A program made the position numbers and the translations under genes. The notes beneath the pieces were generated by a model. The model saw only the letters and a program-made list of their open reading frames with translations. It searched no databases and was not told the origin of the DNA. Shown piece by piece: positions 45,603-55,301 of a stretch of DNA of 64,000 nucleotides; the stretch's first letter is position 1, and every line of letters begins with the position of its first letter. Source of the stretch: Gleimia europaea ACS-120-V-Col10b (lineage in GTDB: Bacteria > Actinomycetota > Actinomycetes > Actinomycetales > Actinomycetaceae); the NCBI RefSeq assembly GCF_000411155.1, contig NZ_KE150266.1:930001-994000 (forward strand), read 5' to 3'.

Positions 45603-46289
45603 GTGTCTGCGGTAACCTAAGTTGATGTGGCGCGCGAAGCAGGAGTCTCGCGCGGCCTGGTCTCCCTTGCCATGTCAGGTAGCCCAAACGTTGCCGCCGA
45701 TACTCGCGAGCGCATCATGCAGACCGCGCAAAAACTTGGGTACACTCGTAACCTCGGCGTAGCCATGCTAGCGGCAAAAGCTTCCCCAATCGTTGGCATC
45801 GCACTACCAAACCTTGAAAACCCTTTCTTTGAATCCATAGTGACTGCCATCCAACACGTTGCAGATACTCGCGGCATGCTTGCACTAACCGCCACAGCAT
45901 CATCCTCAGCCGAACGCGAACGCAAAGTCATTGAATCCTTTCAAAGCTTGCGCGCAAGCGGGCTCATTATCGTTTCCCCAACGCTTGACAACAGCGCTCT
46001 GGCCGAACTCTCACAGGACATTCCGTTATGCATCGTCGGCGCCCCTTCTGCCGGTGGTAGCAGCATGAGCGTACATATTGATGAGACTTATGCGATTCAT
46101 CTGGCCATCAATCATCTTTTAGACTGCGGTTTCGAGCAGCTAGCATTCTTTTCGGTACCGCCGGAAGCGGCGGCAGACTCCGCATCAAAAGAACGCGTTG
46201 CCGCCTACAAGAAAGCATGTAAAGAATACGGACTACAGCCGCGAGTGGTGCGCGCGCAAACCCTAATTAGTGCAGCAAAGAAGATCTAA
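45603..46289 (+). pseudogene. LacI-family regulator pseudogene (in-frame stop, C-terminus missing)
   Basis: From a GTG at 45603 the frame reads V-S-A-V-T, a TAA stop at 45618-45620, then V-D-V-A-R-E-A-G-V-S, i.e. a canonical LacI N-terminus interrupted by one stop codon where Leu or Lys is usual. Downstream the helix-turn-helix (GVSRGLVSLAMSGSPNVAAD), hinge region (LGVAMLAAKAS) and the first half of the sensor domain (IVGIALPNLENPFFESI) are intact. The frame then ends at residue 228 or so, about 110 residues short of a normal LacI protein. Internal GTG 45627 could restart, but would lack the first HTH strand. A TTTAAT six bases before the GTG looks like a leaderless promoter. Sequencing error is possible for the first lesion but not for the missing end. 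Confidence 0.75.
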
Positions 46290-46314
46290 ATCTCTTCTTT
46301 ACCCAAACCTTCTG

Positions 46315-46357
46315 GTGGTAGCCGCATCCCTTTCATTCACCGGGATGCGGCTACCAC
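46315..46357 (+). terminator. Terminator after the lacI pseudogene
   Basis: A perfect 16-base stem (GTGGTAGCCGCATCCC with GGGATGCGGCTACCAC) and an 11-base loop lie 25 bases after the pseudogene stop. It may also insulate the following phosphate-transport operon. Confidence 0.75.
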
Positions 46358-46519
46358 TATAAACGCCGTAAACCCGCAAACACAAGGATTTAAGCGCTGA
46401 CAGCAGCGTCAAATACATTACCGAAATTGAACTAACGATTACTGAAATAGGTCAAAACGGTAAAGTACACTAATCTTGAATCTGCATGTGACCAACGACC
46501 GCGTATTGGAGTATGACAA

Positions 46520-47140
46520 GTGCGTTTTTCAAGGTCCAACGACGACAACATCTTCTTCACCCTTTTTACAAAGCAAGCCACCCTCCTCGTGTCAGCGGCC
46601 GAGCTCCTCGCAAAAATTCACGGCGCAGCCCCTGAGCGGCGTGTAGCTCTTCGCGATGATCTACACAATCTCGAACAGCAATGCGACGAAATCACTCATG
46701 AGATCGCCGAACGACTCAACCAGACGTTCGTCACCCCCCTCGACCGCGACGACATCACGTACATTTCCAGCCGCCTCGACGACTGCATGGACTACATGGA
46801 CGAAGCCGGTGACCTAGTTGTCCTTTACAAGGTAGATGAACTACCGCCCGGAGTTGCAGAACAGCTCAACGTAATCCAGCGTTGTTGCGACCTCACGGCA
46901 CAAGCTATGCCCCACCTCAAGACCCTGGGTGGTCTGCGCGACTACTGGGTAGAAATTAACCGCCTCGAAAATGACGGAGACCAGGCCTACCGCCGTACCA
47001 TCTCTGACCTGTTCGAATCCGGTAAAGATGCTGTCGAAATCATCAAGCTCAAAGACATTATTGAAGTCCTCGAAAAAGCAATCGACTCCTTCGAAGCACT
47101 CGCTAACGGCGTAGAGGTCATTGCTATCAAGGAGTCCTAA
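46520..47140 (+). CDS. DUF47 (PhoU-like) Pit accessory protein
   Basis: This all-helical protein of 206 residues belongs to the DUF47/TIGR00153 family, related to PhoU. Metal-binding-type acidic motifs are spread along the helices (DLHNLEQQCDEITHEI, SRLDDCMDYMDEAGD, EINRLENDGDQAYRR). Family members are encoded with Pit transporters and are thought to control them. GTG start with GGAG eight bases upstream. The pit gene follows after three bases. Confidence 0.92.
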   Translation: MRFSRSNDDNIFFTLFTKQATLLVSAAELLAKIHGAAPERRVALRDDLHNLEQQCDEITHEIAERLNQTFVTPLDRDDITYISSRLDDCMDYMDEAGDLVVLYKVDELPPGVAEQLNVIQRCCDLTAQAMPHLKTLGGLRDYWVEINRLENDGDQAYRRTISDLFESGKDAVEIIKLKDIIEVLEKAIDSFEALANGVEVIAIKES

Positions 47141-47143
47141 GCC

Positions 47144-48196
47144 GTGGATCTGAACCTCATCCTCGTCATAGTCGTAATCGTCATCGCCCTTGGCTTTGAC
47201 TTCACCAACGGCTTCCATGACGCGGCAAACGCCATCGCGACCTCAGTGTCCACCAGAGCGCTCACGCCTCGCGCGGCACTCGGCATGGCAGCGGTCATGA
47301 ACATCGTTGGCGCGCTCCTGGGTACCGAAGTTGCCAAAACCATCGGTGAAGGCATCATCGATATCCAACAGTTCACTTACTCCACCGACCCCACCTTGCA
47401 ATTGCACGGGCTCGGAATTATTCTTGCAGCACTCATTGGCGCCATCACCTGGAACCTCATCACCTGGTGGTTTGGACTGCCGTCCTCGTCCTCACACGCC
47501 CTCATCGGCGGACTTGTGGGCGCGGGCTTTGCATCCTCCACCACCGTGCTGTGGGGCGGCATTACCATGCAGGTCATCATCCCGATGTTCCTCTCGCCGC
47601 TCGTAGGCTTCTTCCTCGCCTACCTATTCATGGAGCTCACGCTCTTTGCCGTACGCAAACTTCCCTACCATCGCACCATGCGCAAGTTCCGCTTCGCTCA
47701 AACCGTGTCCGCCGCCGCGATGGCACTTGGTCACGGCCTGCAAGACGCCCAAAAGACGATGGGTATCATTGTCATGGCGCTCCTTGCCGGCGGCTACGGC
47801 GAGACCCACAGCGTGATCGTGGACGGCGAACTCACAATCCCCACGTGGGTAAAGCTCGCTGCGGCACTCGCAATCTCGGCGGGCACCTATTCTGGTGGCT
47901 GGCGCATTATGCGCACCCTCGGACGCCGCGTCATCGAGCTTGACCCGGCGCGCGGATTCATTGCCGAAACCGTTTCTGCCACCGTCCTCTATTTCACGGC
48001 ATTCGTTGTGCACGCACCGATCTCCACCACGCACACCATCACCTCGGCAATCATGGGTGTTGGCGCCACCAAGCGGCTCTCCGCAGTACGGTGGGGCGTG
48101 GCCGGAAACATCGTCGTCGCCTGGTTCCTCACCCTTCCCGCGGCCGCCGCAGTAGCAGCAATAATCTACCGATTACTGCACCTAGTGTTACCGTAG
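47144..48196 (+). CDS. pitA: Inorganic phosphate transporter, PiT family
   Basis: This membrane protein of 350 residues is a low-affinity phosphate (metal-phosphate/H+) symporter. Both inverted signature repeats are seen: GFDFTNGFHDAANAIAT near residue 18 and the second half FAQTVSAAAMALGHGLQDAQ. About ten helices. GTG start behind the AAGGAG that lies at the end of the DUF47 gene. With the high-affinity pstSCAB genes facing it, the region encodes both phosphate uptake routes. Confidence 0.95.
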   Translation: MDLNLILVIVVIVIALGFDFTNGFHDAANAIATSVSTRALTPRAALGMAAVMNIVGALLGTEVAKTIGEGIIDIQQFTYSTDPTLQLHGLGIILAALIGAITWNLITWWFGLPSSSSHALIGGLVGAGFASSTTVLWGGITMQVIIPMFLSPLVGFFLAYLFMELTLFAVRKLPYHRTMRKFRFAQTVSAAAMALGHGLQDAQKTMGIIVMALLAGGYGETHSVIVDGELTIPTWVKLAAALAISAGTYSGGWRIMRTLGRRVIELDPARGFIAETVSATVLYFTAFVVHAPISTTHTITSAIMGVGATKRLSAVRWGVAGNIVVAWFLTLPAAAAVAAIIYRLLHLVLP

Positions 48197-48202
48197 GGAT
48201 TG

Positions 48203-48658
48203 ATGAGAGCTTTTAACCACAACGCGAAGCCCCGCTACATTGGCGGGGCCCTCGCTTTCGCCCTCCTGTTGTCCGCCTGCTCCACCACCTCGGCGCTTGA
48301 GCTCAAGGTGGGCAACTGTCTTGACCTGCCTAACGACGCTGAAATGTCCGCCGGATTTGAACTGACAACCGTTAAAACAGTTTCCTGCAGCAGTGAACAC
48401 GAAGCCCAGGTGTACGCCGAAAAAGAACTAGCTGGAAACGAGTTCCCCGGTACCGACGCAATTCAAGACATCGCCGCCGAGTTTTGCACCGAAGAGTTCA
48501 AAACGTTTGTGGGAAGTGAAATCGGCACCTCGACGCTGGATATCTATCCGCTGATGCCCACCGCTGAAAGCTGGGAACAGGCAGGCGACCGCACACTCCT
48601 TTGCGTTGCCATCAGCCCCACACCAGTTACCAACACGTTTGAGAACTCCAAGCTGTAG
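48203..48658 (+). CDS. Septum-formation-family lipoprotein
   Basis: This predicted lipoprotein of 151 residues has lipobox LLSACS near residue 24. The mature part follows the Septum_form (PF13845-like) pattern: VGNCLDLPND, TVSCSSEHEAQVYAEKEL, a further Cys in EFCTEEFKTFVG, and PTAESWEQAGDRTLLCVA. Four conserved cysteines probably make two disulfides outside the membrane. Function is poorly known. AGGG lies just before the ATG at 48203; a TTG one codon upstream is possible. It follows pit by a few bases. Confidence 0.78.
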   Translation: MRAFNHNAKPRYIGGALAFALLLSACSTTSALELKVGNCLDLPNDAEMSAGFELTTVKTVSCSSEHEAQVYAEKELAGNEFPGTDAIQDIAAEFCTEEFKTFVGSEIGTSTLDIYPLMPTAESWEQAGDRTLLCVAISPTPVTNTFENSKL

Positions 48659-48705
48659 CTCTTCTTCGCGCCGCGCGTCCAAGAGATTCAGATAACCGTA
48701 CATAC

Positions 48706-48746
48706 ATAGTTTGAGGGCGAGGATCCAATCCTCGCCCTCAAACTAT
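48706..48746. terminator. Long bidirectional terminator between the Pit and Pst operons
   Basis: A perfect 19-base stem (48706-48724 with 48728-48746) with a 3-base loop lies between two convergent operons. The outer ATAGTTTGAG / CTCAAACTAT gives U-rich tails on both strands. Confidence 0.85.
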
Positions 48747-48755
48747 CGAAAAGGT

Positions 48756-49535
48756 CTATCCGAAGCGGCCGGAAATGTAATCTTCAGTTGCCTTTTCTGT
48801 GGGGTTAGAGAAGATCTTCGACGTTTCGTCGATCTCCACCAGGCCACCCGGCTCACCGGCCGCACGCAGGTTGAAGAAGCCCGTGCGGTCCGAGACGCGC
48901 GCCGCCTGCTGCATATTGTGGGTGACAATCACGATCGTGTAGTCGTCCTTCAACTCCATCATGAGATCTTCAATCGCGAGGGTTGAGATGGGGTCGAGTG
49001 CCGAGGCCGGCTCGTCCATCAGCAGGATGTCTGGCGAAACCGCGATTGCTCGCGCAATGCAAAGCCGCTGCTGCTGGCCACCCGAAAGGGAAGAACCGGG
49101 GCTGTTCAAACGATCCTTGACCTCATTCCACAGGTTCGCGCCACCCAAGGACTCTTCCACCAGATCGTCCTGATCCGACTTTGGCATTCTCTTGTTATTG
49201 AGCTTGATACCGGCCAGAACATTTTCGCGAATACTCATTGTTGGGAATGGGTTTGGACGCTGGAACACCATGCCGATAGAGCGGCGAACCTGCACCGGAT
49301 CCACATCCTTGTCGTAAATGTTCTTGTCCCCAACCTTCACACTGCCCGTCACGCGAGCACCCGGAAGCACCTCGTGCATCCTATTCAGCGTGCGCAGGAA
49401 CGTGGTTTTTCCGCATCCCGACGGGCCAATCAACGCAGTGATCGACTTCGCGTAGATCCGCATATTCACATCTTTCACGGCCAAAAAATCGCCGTAATAA
49501 ATGTTTTCGTTCTCAACAATGATCTCTTTAGCCAT
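48756..49535 (-). CDS. pstB: Phosphate ABC transporter ATP-binding protein
   Basis: This ATPase of 259 residues powers high-affinity phosphate uptake. Walker [10 protein letters not shown], the PstB-typical [21 protein letters not shown] signature LSGGQQQR, Walker [14 protein letters not shown] and H-loop [13 protein letters not shown] are all present. The frame opens at 49592, but the ATG at 49535 gives the normal PstB start [17 protein letters not shown]. Last gene of pstSCAB. Confidence 0.97.
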   Translation of the reverse strand: MAKEIIVENENIYYGDFLAVKDVNMRIYAKSITALIGPSGCGKTTFLRTLNRMHEVLPGARVTGSVKVGDKNIYDKDVDPVQVRRSIGMVFQRPNPFPTMSIRENVLAGIKLNNKRMPKSDQDDLVEESLGGANLWNEVKDRLNSPGSSLSGGQQQRLCIARAIAVSPDILLMDEPASALDPISTLAIEDLMMELKDDYTIVIVTHNMQQAARVSDRTGFFNLRAAGEPGGLVEIDETSKIFSNPTEKATEDYISGRFG

Positions 49536-49545
49536 CGTTTTCTCT

Positions 49546-50499
49546 TTAGCTCCTGCCCTTAGGCGCAAAGTAGTGCGCCACGATTCGAGCAATCAGGTTG
49601 AACAGCATTACCAGCAAAATGAGCACCAGCGCGGCAGCCCAAGCGCGATCGTAGTTGATCGTCTCCACACAGTTTTCCAGCGCACCACACGGGGCCAGCC
49701 CCTGCGAATACTGGCGGTACACGTAGACGGGGAGCGTCATGAGGCGCCCCTCGAAAACGTTGTAGTTGATCGAATCAATCACACCCACCGTCATAAGTAG
49801 CGGCGCAGTTTCTCCAACCACGCGCGCGATTGCAAGCATCACCGCAGTAGTTAGGCCCGCTGCGGAGGTGCGAAGCACGACCTTCACAATCGTTAGCCAC
49901 TTTGGAACGCCGAGAGCATATGATGCCTCGCGTAGCTCATTGGGAACCAGGCGCAGCATCTCCTCGCTAGAGCGCACAACCGTTGGGATCATCAGCACCG
50001 ACAGTGCGACCGCACCCATAATGCCCGCACGGTATGCCGGCGAAACTAGCAGGCCGAACAGCGCGGCGGCAAACAGACCCGCAACAATCGAAGGAATACC
50101 CGTCATCACGTCCACGAAGAACGTAGTTGCCCGCGCAAGCTTGGAGTTACCCGCATACTCAACCAGGTAAATCGCGGTTGCCAAACCGATCGGCACCGAA
50201 ATGAGTGTGGCCCATAACGTGACCAGCAAGGTACCGATAATCGCGTGGTAGATTCCGCCCGCATCCATGCCACCATAAACACCGTTCATTGACACGGTAA
50301 GGAAGTATGGAGATAGGCGGCTCCAACCGTTCTCAACCACGATCCACAGCAGGGAAACCAGGGGAATAATCGCAAGAGCGAAAGCCAGAGCCACAAGCAC
50401 GACTGAGTTCTTATCCGCCAGTTTGCGGCGCCTATCCAAACCCGGATTGCGCGAGGCAAACGGGTTGGGACTCGTTGTTGTTTGAGTTTCGACAGACAT
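49546..50499 (-). CDS. pstA: Phosphate ABC transporter permease PstA
   Basis: This membrane protein of 317 residues has six helices after a Pro/Arg-rich N-terminus. The permease contact loop is [20 protein letters not shown]. It forms the channel with PstC. The ATG overlaps the pstC stop as TAATG. Confidence 0.96.
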   Translation of the reverse strand: MSVETQTTTSPNPFASRNPGLDRRRKLADKNSVVLVALAFALAIIPLVSLLWIVVENGWSRLSPYFLTVSMNGVYGGMDAGGIYHAIIGTLLVTLWATLISVPIGLATAIYLVEYAGNSKLARATTFFVDVMTGIPSIVAGLFAAALFGLLVSPAYRAGIMGAVALSVLMIPTVVRSSEEMLRLVPNELREASYALGVPKWLTIVKVVLRTSAAGLTTAVMLAIARVVGETAPLLMTVGVIDSINYNVFEGRLMTLPVYVYRQYSQGLAPCGALENCVETINYDRAWAAALVLILLVMLFNLIARIVAHYFAPKGRS

Positions 50500-51428
50500 T
50501 AGTTGGCCCCCGAGAACTCGGCGCGCCTAGCAATAATCCAACGCGCAATCATATTAACGATCATTGTGATTGCAAACAGTGCCAAACCCGTCGCGATAAG
50601 GGCAGAAGTGTACGTGCCCGTAGCTTCGGGGAACTGCAGGGCAATGTTTGCCGCAATAGTGGAGTGCTTCCCCGCCTGCAAAACGTTGAACGAGTAGCTC
50701 GACCCCACCGAGAGCACCATAACAACCGCCATCGTCTCGCCAAGCGCGCGGCCCAAACCAAGCATCGCAGCCGAAATGATGCCGGAGCGACCAAACGGCA
50801 GAACCGCCATTTTCACAACCTCCCAACGCGTTGCCCCAAGAGCGAGCGCGGCCTCCTCGTGCGACTTCGGTGTTTGCAAGAACACCTCACGCGTAACTGC
50901 CGTCACGATCGGAAGGATCATCACAGCAAGGATCAAGGAGGCGGAGAATAGCACGCGGCCGGTTGTAGATACCGGGCCCGCAAATAGGGGGATCCACCCC
51001 AAGTATTTAGACAAGAACTCGTAGAACGGTACGAGCTTTGGGATCAGCCACATCGCCCCCCAAAGGCCATAAATCACCGAGGGGATCGCGGCCAGAAGGT
51101 CCACCATGTAGCCGAGCGGCTGAGCCAGGTGTTTAGGTGCGTAATGGCTAATAAACAGTGCGATTCCGATGGAGAGGGGCACAGCAAGAATCATTGCGAA
51201 CAAAGCCGCCAGCACCGTGCCGAAAATCTGCGGACCAGTGAACTGCCAAATGTTTAGTTCTTCCGCACTGCCAACCGTTCGGATACGCACCGAAGGATCA
51301 CTGATCGCCGGCCAGGCTCTCACAACCAGGAATGTGGCAACCGCCGCGAGGGTCACGAGGATCGTGACCGCTGCAGCAGTTGCCCCTGACCGGAAGATCT
51401 TGTTGCCGATCTTCCCGGTGTTTTTCAT
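50499..51428 (-). CDS. pstC: Phosphate ABC transporter permease PstC
   Basis: This membrane protein of 309 residues has six helices and the contact loop HEEAALALGATRWEVVKMAV. The gene starts directly after the pstS stop and overlaps pstA. It pairs with PstA as the membrane channel of the high-affinity system. Confidence 0.96.
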   Translation of the reverse strand: MKNTGKIGNKIFRSGATAAAVTILVTLAAVATFLVVRAWPAISDPSVRIRTVGSAEELNIWQFTGPQIFGTVLAALFAMILAVPLSIGIALFISHYAPKHLAQPLGYMVDLLAAIPSVIYGLWGAMWLIPKLVPFYEFLSKYLGWIPLFAGPVSTTGRVLFSASLILAVMILPIVTAVTREVFLQTPKSHEEAALALGATRWEVVKMAVLPFGRSGIISAAMLGLGRALGETMAVVMVLSVGSSYSFNVLQAGKHSTIAANIALQFPEATGTYTSALIATGLALFAITMIVNMIARWIIARRAEFSGAN

Positions 51429-52544
51429 TTACTTAGCCACCTGGATCATGTCGAGCGAAGACTTGATTTCGCTCTGCATGCTAGTGGAGAGCGGAGCGGA
51501 GCCAGCAGCCTCAGAAGCAGCTGCCTGTCCCTCAGCGGAAGCCTGGAAGCCAATGAAGTCCTTCACCAGGTCAACCGTTTCCTGATCCTCGTAAGTGGAG
51601 CAGACGATCGAGTAGGAGACCAGAACCAGCGGGTAAGCCTTCGGGTCTTCCGGCGTGCGGTTGATGGTCAAACCAAGATCGCCCTGTACACCCGAATCAA
51701 CGCGCTCAGCCGAATCAACAGCGGCCGCTGCCGCCTCGTTCGAGAACTTCACGTAGCCATCACCCGCCTTAAGCGCAATCGTACCGAGCGAGCCAGCCTG
51801 CGAAGCATCCGCGTAGCCGATCGTGCCGGTGCCTGCGGTTACAGCCTGCACCAGACCCGAGGTCTTATCACCAGACTCGCCACCTGAAATCGGCCATGCC
51901 TTGCCGGCCTTGTGCGGCCACGCATCCGGGGCGGCCTTGCTCAAGTAGTCAGTGAAGTTCTGCGTGGTACCAGACTCGTCAGCGCGGTGAACCGGGGTGA
52001 TCGCAACATCTGGAAGCTCAACATCCGGGTTCTGCGAAGCAATCGCCTCGTCATTCCACTTGGTGATCTCACCGGAGAACACCTTTGCTATGGTCTCCGC
52101 ATCCATGTTCAGCGTATCGATACCATCAAGATTGAAAATAACCGCAACCGGGGAAATGTAGACCGGCAGGTTCAAAGCGTCCGAGCCGCAACGATCCTTT
52201 GCGGCCGTAACTTCGTCATCCTTCAGGACGGAGTCAGAGCCAGCCCAAACAACCTGCTTACCAACGAACTGGGTGATACCAGCACCCGAGCCCACCGGGT
52301 CGTACGAAACGGTTACGTCCTGCCGCTGCGACTGGTACTTAGCAATCCACGCGTTCATAGCGGCTTCCTGAGAGGAAGCACCCGCGCCCGCAATGGAGCC
52401 AGATAGCATTGCGTCCTCGGCCGTCCCCGTCGAAGTCTCGCCCTCATTCTGGGCAACCGGGTTATCCGAACCGCAAGCGGCAAGACCAAAAGCGATCGTG
52501 CCCGCTCCAAAAGCTAGAGCTACTCTAGAGAGTCGAAGGTTCAT
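51429..52544 (-). CDS. pstS: Phosphate-binding lipoprotein PstS
   Basis: This protein of 371 residues captures phosphate outside the membrane. It has a lipoprotein signal with lipobox LAACGSDN near residue 26 and phosphate-contact motifs AGASSQEAAMNAWI, DPVGSGAGITQF and RADESGTTQNFTDYL. The frame opens at 52565, but the ATG at 52544 gives a proper signal peptide; a GTG one codon earlier is possible. A PHO-box-like repeat lies upstream, in line with induction under phosphate shortage. Confidence 0.96.
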   Translation of the reverse strand: MNLRLSRVALAFGAGTIAFGLAACGSDNPVAQNEGETSTGTAEDAMLSGSIAGAGASSQEAAMNAWIAKYQSQRQDVTVSYDPVGSGAGITQFVGKQVVWAGSDSVLKDDEVTAAKDRCGSDALNLPVYISPVAVIFNLDGIDTLNMDAETIAKVFSGEITKWNDEAIASQNPDVELPDVAITPVHRADESGTTQNFTDYLSKAAPDAWPHKAGKAWPISGGESGDKTSGLVQAVTAGTGTIGYADASQAGSLGTIALKAGDGYVKFSNEAAAAAVDSAERVDSGVQGDLGLTINRTPEDPKAYPLVLVSYSIVCSTYEDQETVDLVKDFIGFQASAEGQAAASEAAGSAPLSTSMQSEIKSSLDMIQVAK

Positions 52545-52652
52545 CACGTCAATAGTCCTCTTCAATAAGGTGTTCCCAGACGCAAACGCGCGGGAGAAGC
52601 TGCCTTTTGCAACCGCTAGAAAAGTTACCGACGCAAAGTTAAGCCCTGATAC

Positions 52653-52677
52653 GAACTAGGTAAACGAACGGTGAATT
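52653..52677 (-). promoter_or_regulatory. PHO-box-like direct repeat upstream of pstS
   Basis: On the minus strand ATTCACCGTTC is followed by GTTTACC, so TT(C/T)ACC recurs with the 11-base period of actinobacterial PhoP/RegX3 boxes (consensus GTTCACC repeated every 11 bases). It lies about 110 bases before the pstS start. Confidence 0.6.
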
Positions 52678-52698
52678 GTTAAAGCACACGCGGACAAC

Positions 52699-53736
52699 TT
52701 AAAAGCGTTTGATAGTCCTTTGTGTTTCGAATGCCACAATTTCGGGAGTTTTAGCAGTAGAGACAGGGTAAGCGACGTGAGCTACTAGCATTTGCGCCGG
52801 CCGCAAATAGGGGTCTTCCGCCGGAATCTGCCGCGTCAACTGGCTGGCGGCGATTGCCTGCAACGGCTCAAACATTACCGGCAACGCGGGCCTATGGCCA
52901 CACACCACAACCGGTTCCGCTGGGCGTTGCACCAGGCGTTCAATCACTTTGGCCGCCTCATCCGGAGCGGCCTGCGCCTGCTCCTGCGTGAGCTCCTGTG
53001 CAGTGACCAAGTTAAGGCCGGCTGCCGCCGCGTACGGCTCTAACGAGGAGCGACACCTCACCCACGGGCTGGACAGTAACCTTGACACTCCCAGCGCAGA
53101 GAAGATATCCACCAAATCCAGCGCCTCCACAACGCCCGTGCGATTCAGCGGCCGCTTTGCTTCCGCACCATCCCACTGCGCCCGAGTCAGCGCCGCCCCG
53201 TGGCGCACAATCGCAAGCGTTGCCGTGACCAGCCTGCCCGACTCCGCCCTCGAAATCACGTCATCCAACAGGCGCCTATCACCTCGGCGCGTCAGCATTT
53301 CCAACGCGGTGCGCGGATCCACCCAACGCGTCGAATCAATTTCTTTGGTAGGAGCGGGAATCACCGGGATGCGTGAACGCTCCACTCCCCCGTGCGTCAC
53401 CGGCGTGCCAATCCAGTAGTGCACTTCCTTCGTCTGGCCCGACCCCAGGCGGTAACGCTGCGTATTCAAAGGGGCATGCATTTGCACGAGGACGCCGGTT
53501 TCCTCCTCCACCTCGCGAACTCCCGCCGCAATGAGGGGCTCATTGACCTCCGCCTTGCCCTTCGGCCAAGACCAATCATCATAGCGAGGCCGATGGACTA
53601 TCAAGACCTCGATCTCATCTGCCTTGTACTCTCGGCCGAACTCCACCGGCACGCGCCAGTCTCGAGGACGCCAAACAACAGCGCCTGCAGACCTAACAAT
53701 TCGGCTAGGCACAGGGCTGGGTCGAAATTTAGCCAC
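52699..53736 (-). CDS. mutT1: Nudix hydrolase / histidine phosphatase fusion (MutT1-like)
   Basis: This protein of 345 residues joins a Nudix domain (box GKAEVNEPLIAAG then REVEEETGV, near residues 60-83) to a histidine phosphatase domain (IVRHGAALTR near 180, second His in VVCGHRPALP). The layout matches mycobacterial MutT1, which clears 8-oxo-GTP/dGTP and acts on diadenosine polyphosphates. GTG start. Polyphosphate linkage is only contextual. It stands between the pst operon and the Nramp gene. Confidence 0.9.
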   Translation of the reverse strand: MAKFRPSPVPSRIVRSAGAVVWRPRDWRVPVEFGREYKADEIEVLIVHRPRYDDWSWPKGKAEVNEPLIAAGVREVEEETGVLVQMHAPLNTQRYRLGSGQTKEVHYWIGTPVTHGGVERSRIPVIPAPTKEIDSTRWVDPRTALEMLTRRGDRRLLDDVISRAESGRLVTATLAIVRHGAALTRAQWDGAEAKRPLNRTGVVEALDLVDIFSALGVSRLLSSPWVRCRSSLEPYAAAAGLNLVTAQELTQEQAQAAPDEAAKVIERLVQRPAEPVVVCGHRPALPVMFEPLQAIAASQLTRQIPAEDPYLRPAQMLVAHVAYPVSTAKTPEIVAFETQRTIKRF

Positions 53737-53960
53737 GGTGAACTTTCAAAACTTACATACCACTGAACGCATTGCCACTGCGGTGACAAAAGTTTTCAGG
53801 AGCTACGGATACGGACAAATCTGATTCGATTCTACCGGTTTTCGCGCCAGCCTGTGAGACAGTCCACGATCAGGCGGCGAGTTCGGACGGGTGCTAGTCC
53901 AGATATTGGCAAGTTCACTAACCTCTGTGCGAACGCGGTGAAGTGATTAACGGTGGGCAC

Positions 53961-55196
53961 TTAGGCGGGCACGTCCACGCCGGTGAACGTTAGGTAAATA
54001 AGGGCAAAGTTCAGCACCACAATCAGCGCCGAAACCGCCACCATCGCAACCTTCATGACCATGCCATCGCGATACTCGCCCATAATTTCCTCACGGGCCG
54101 TGTACCAGGTGAGAGGAATAATCGCGAACGGAATACCAAATGAAAGCGCCACCTGCGAAATCACCAGCGCCCACGAAGGATTTGGGTAAACCCACAAAAC
54201 GATCAACGCGGGAATGAGCGTAACCAGGCGCCTGGCCCACAACGGAACCCGTACGTGGAGCAGGCCGCCCATAATCTCAGAGCCGGCATATGCTCCCACC
54301 GACGTGGAGGCCAGACTAGAAGCCAACAAACCCACCGCGAACACCACGCCAATGCCCGGGCCCAGCACGGACTCGATAGCGGCGTGCGCCCCCTCGATCG
54401 AATCGGTGCCCGCGTGCCCACCAAGCGCAGACGCAGCCAGTAGCAGCAAGCCCAAGTTCACCGCACCCGCAACCACCAGGGCGAAAACCACGTCCGTCCT
54501 CGTCGCCCGCAGCAGGATCTTCAAATTCCGATTCTTCTTATTGAACCGGTGATTCACCAAAGACGAATGTAAGTAGATCGCGTGAGGCATCACGGTTGCG
54601 CCCAGCATCGACGCGGCAATCAACACCGAATTCGTGTCACTAAAGCGCGGGACGAGGCCGGAAACCACGCCACTTGCTGAGGGTGGCTCAATAAACAATC
54701 CCGCTAAGAAACCGCCGGTGATAACCACCAGCAGGGAAACCACGATGGCCTCAAACTGGCGTTGGCGCCGCGCATTTTGGAAAATCAACAGCGACATCGA
54801 CACGGCGCCCACAATCAATCCGCCCACAATCAGCGGCAAATCGAACAGCAACTGCAAAGCAATGGCGCCGCCAATTATCTCCGCCAGGTCGGTAGCTGCC
54901 GCGATGATCTCGGCCTGCACCCAAAACGCGATGCGCCGCCGCTTGGGCAAGCGATCGCCCAAAATCTCAGGCAGAGAACGCCCGGTAACGAGGCCGAGTT
55001 TGGCGCTCTGATACTGCACCAGCACAGCCATCAGATTGGCGAGCACCAGCACCCACACCAACATGTAGGAATACGTAGCGCCCGCCGAGATATTCGCAGC
55101 CACGTTACCGGGATCAACATACGCGACAGCGGCAACAAAAGCCGGCCCCAACATGGGCCAAAGCCTGTGCTTGCGAACTTTCTTAGCGGGCGCCAT
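53961..55196 (-). CDS. mntH: Nramp-family divalent metal (manganese) transporter
   Basis: This membrane protein of 411 residues has about eleven helices. The metal-binding motifs are AYVDPGNVAANI in helix 1 and ATVMPHAIYLHS in helix 6. Family members import Mn(II) or Fe(II) with protons. GAGG five bases before the ATG at 55196 supports that start, giving MAPAKKVRKHRLWPMLGP; an upstream in-frame TTG at 55271 would add 25 residues. No MntR or DtxR box was clear upstream. Confidence 0.93.
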   Translation of the reverse strand: MAPAKKVRKHRLWPMLGPAFVAAVAYVDPGNVAANISAGATYSYMLVWVLVLANLMAVLVQYQSAKLGLVTGRSLPEILGDRLPKRRRIAFWVQAEIIAAATDLAEIIGGAIALQLLFDLPLIVGGLIVGAVSMSLLIFQNARRQRQFEAIVVSLLVVITGGFLAGLFIEPPSASGVVSGLVPRFSDTNSVLIAASMLGATVMPHAIYLHSSLVNHRFNKKNRNLKILLRATRTDVVFALVVAGAVNLGLLLLAASALGGHAGTDSIEGAHAAIESVLGPGIGVVFAVGLLASSLASTSVGAYAGSEIMGGLLHVRVPLWARRLVTLIPALIVLWVYPNPSWALVISQVALSFGIPFAIIPLTWYTAREEIMGEYRDGMVMKVAMVAVSALIVVLNFALIYLTFTGVDVPA

Positions 55197-55301
55197 GGCG
55201 TCCTCTTCCCACCCGAAGCCTAACGAATAATCCTCATCGTATTTCGGGCGTCCGAAATGCTCAAGTGGCAAGGCCGCATAAAAGCGTCAAACACCTTGAA
55301 T

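Noticed and set aside
46441..46476. PHO box before the DUF47-pit operon
   Set aside because: GGTCAAA and GGTAAA occur close together, but the spacing is 10 rather than 11 bases and the half-sites are weak.
53737..53960. Possible small gene or RNA between mntH and mutT1
   Set aside because: No coding frame with a ribosome site, no stable hairpin and no tRNA pattern were found; I see only a probable promoter region for mutT1.
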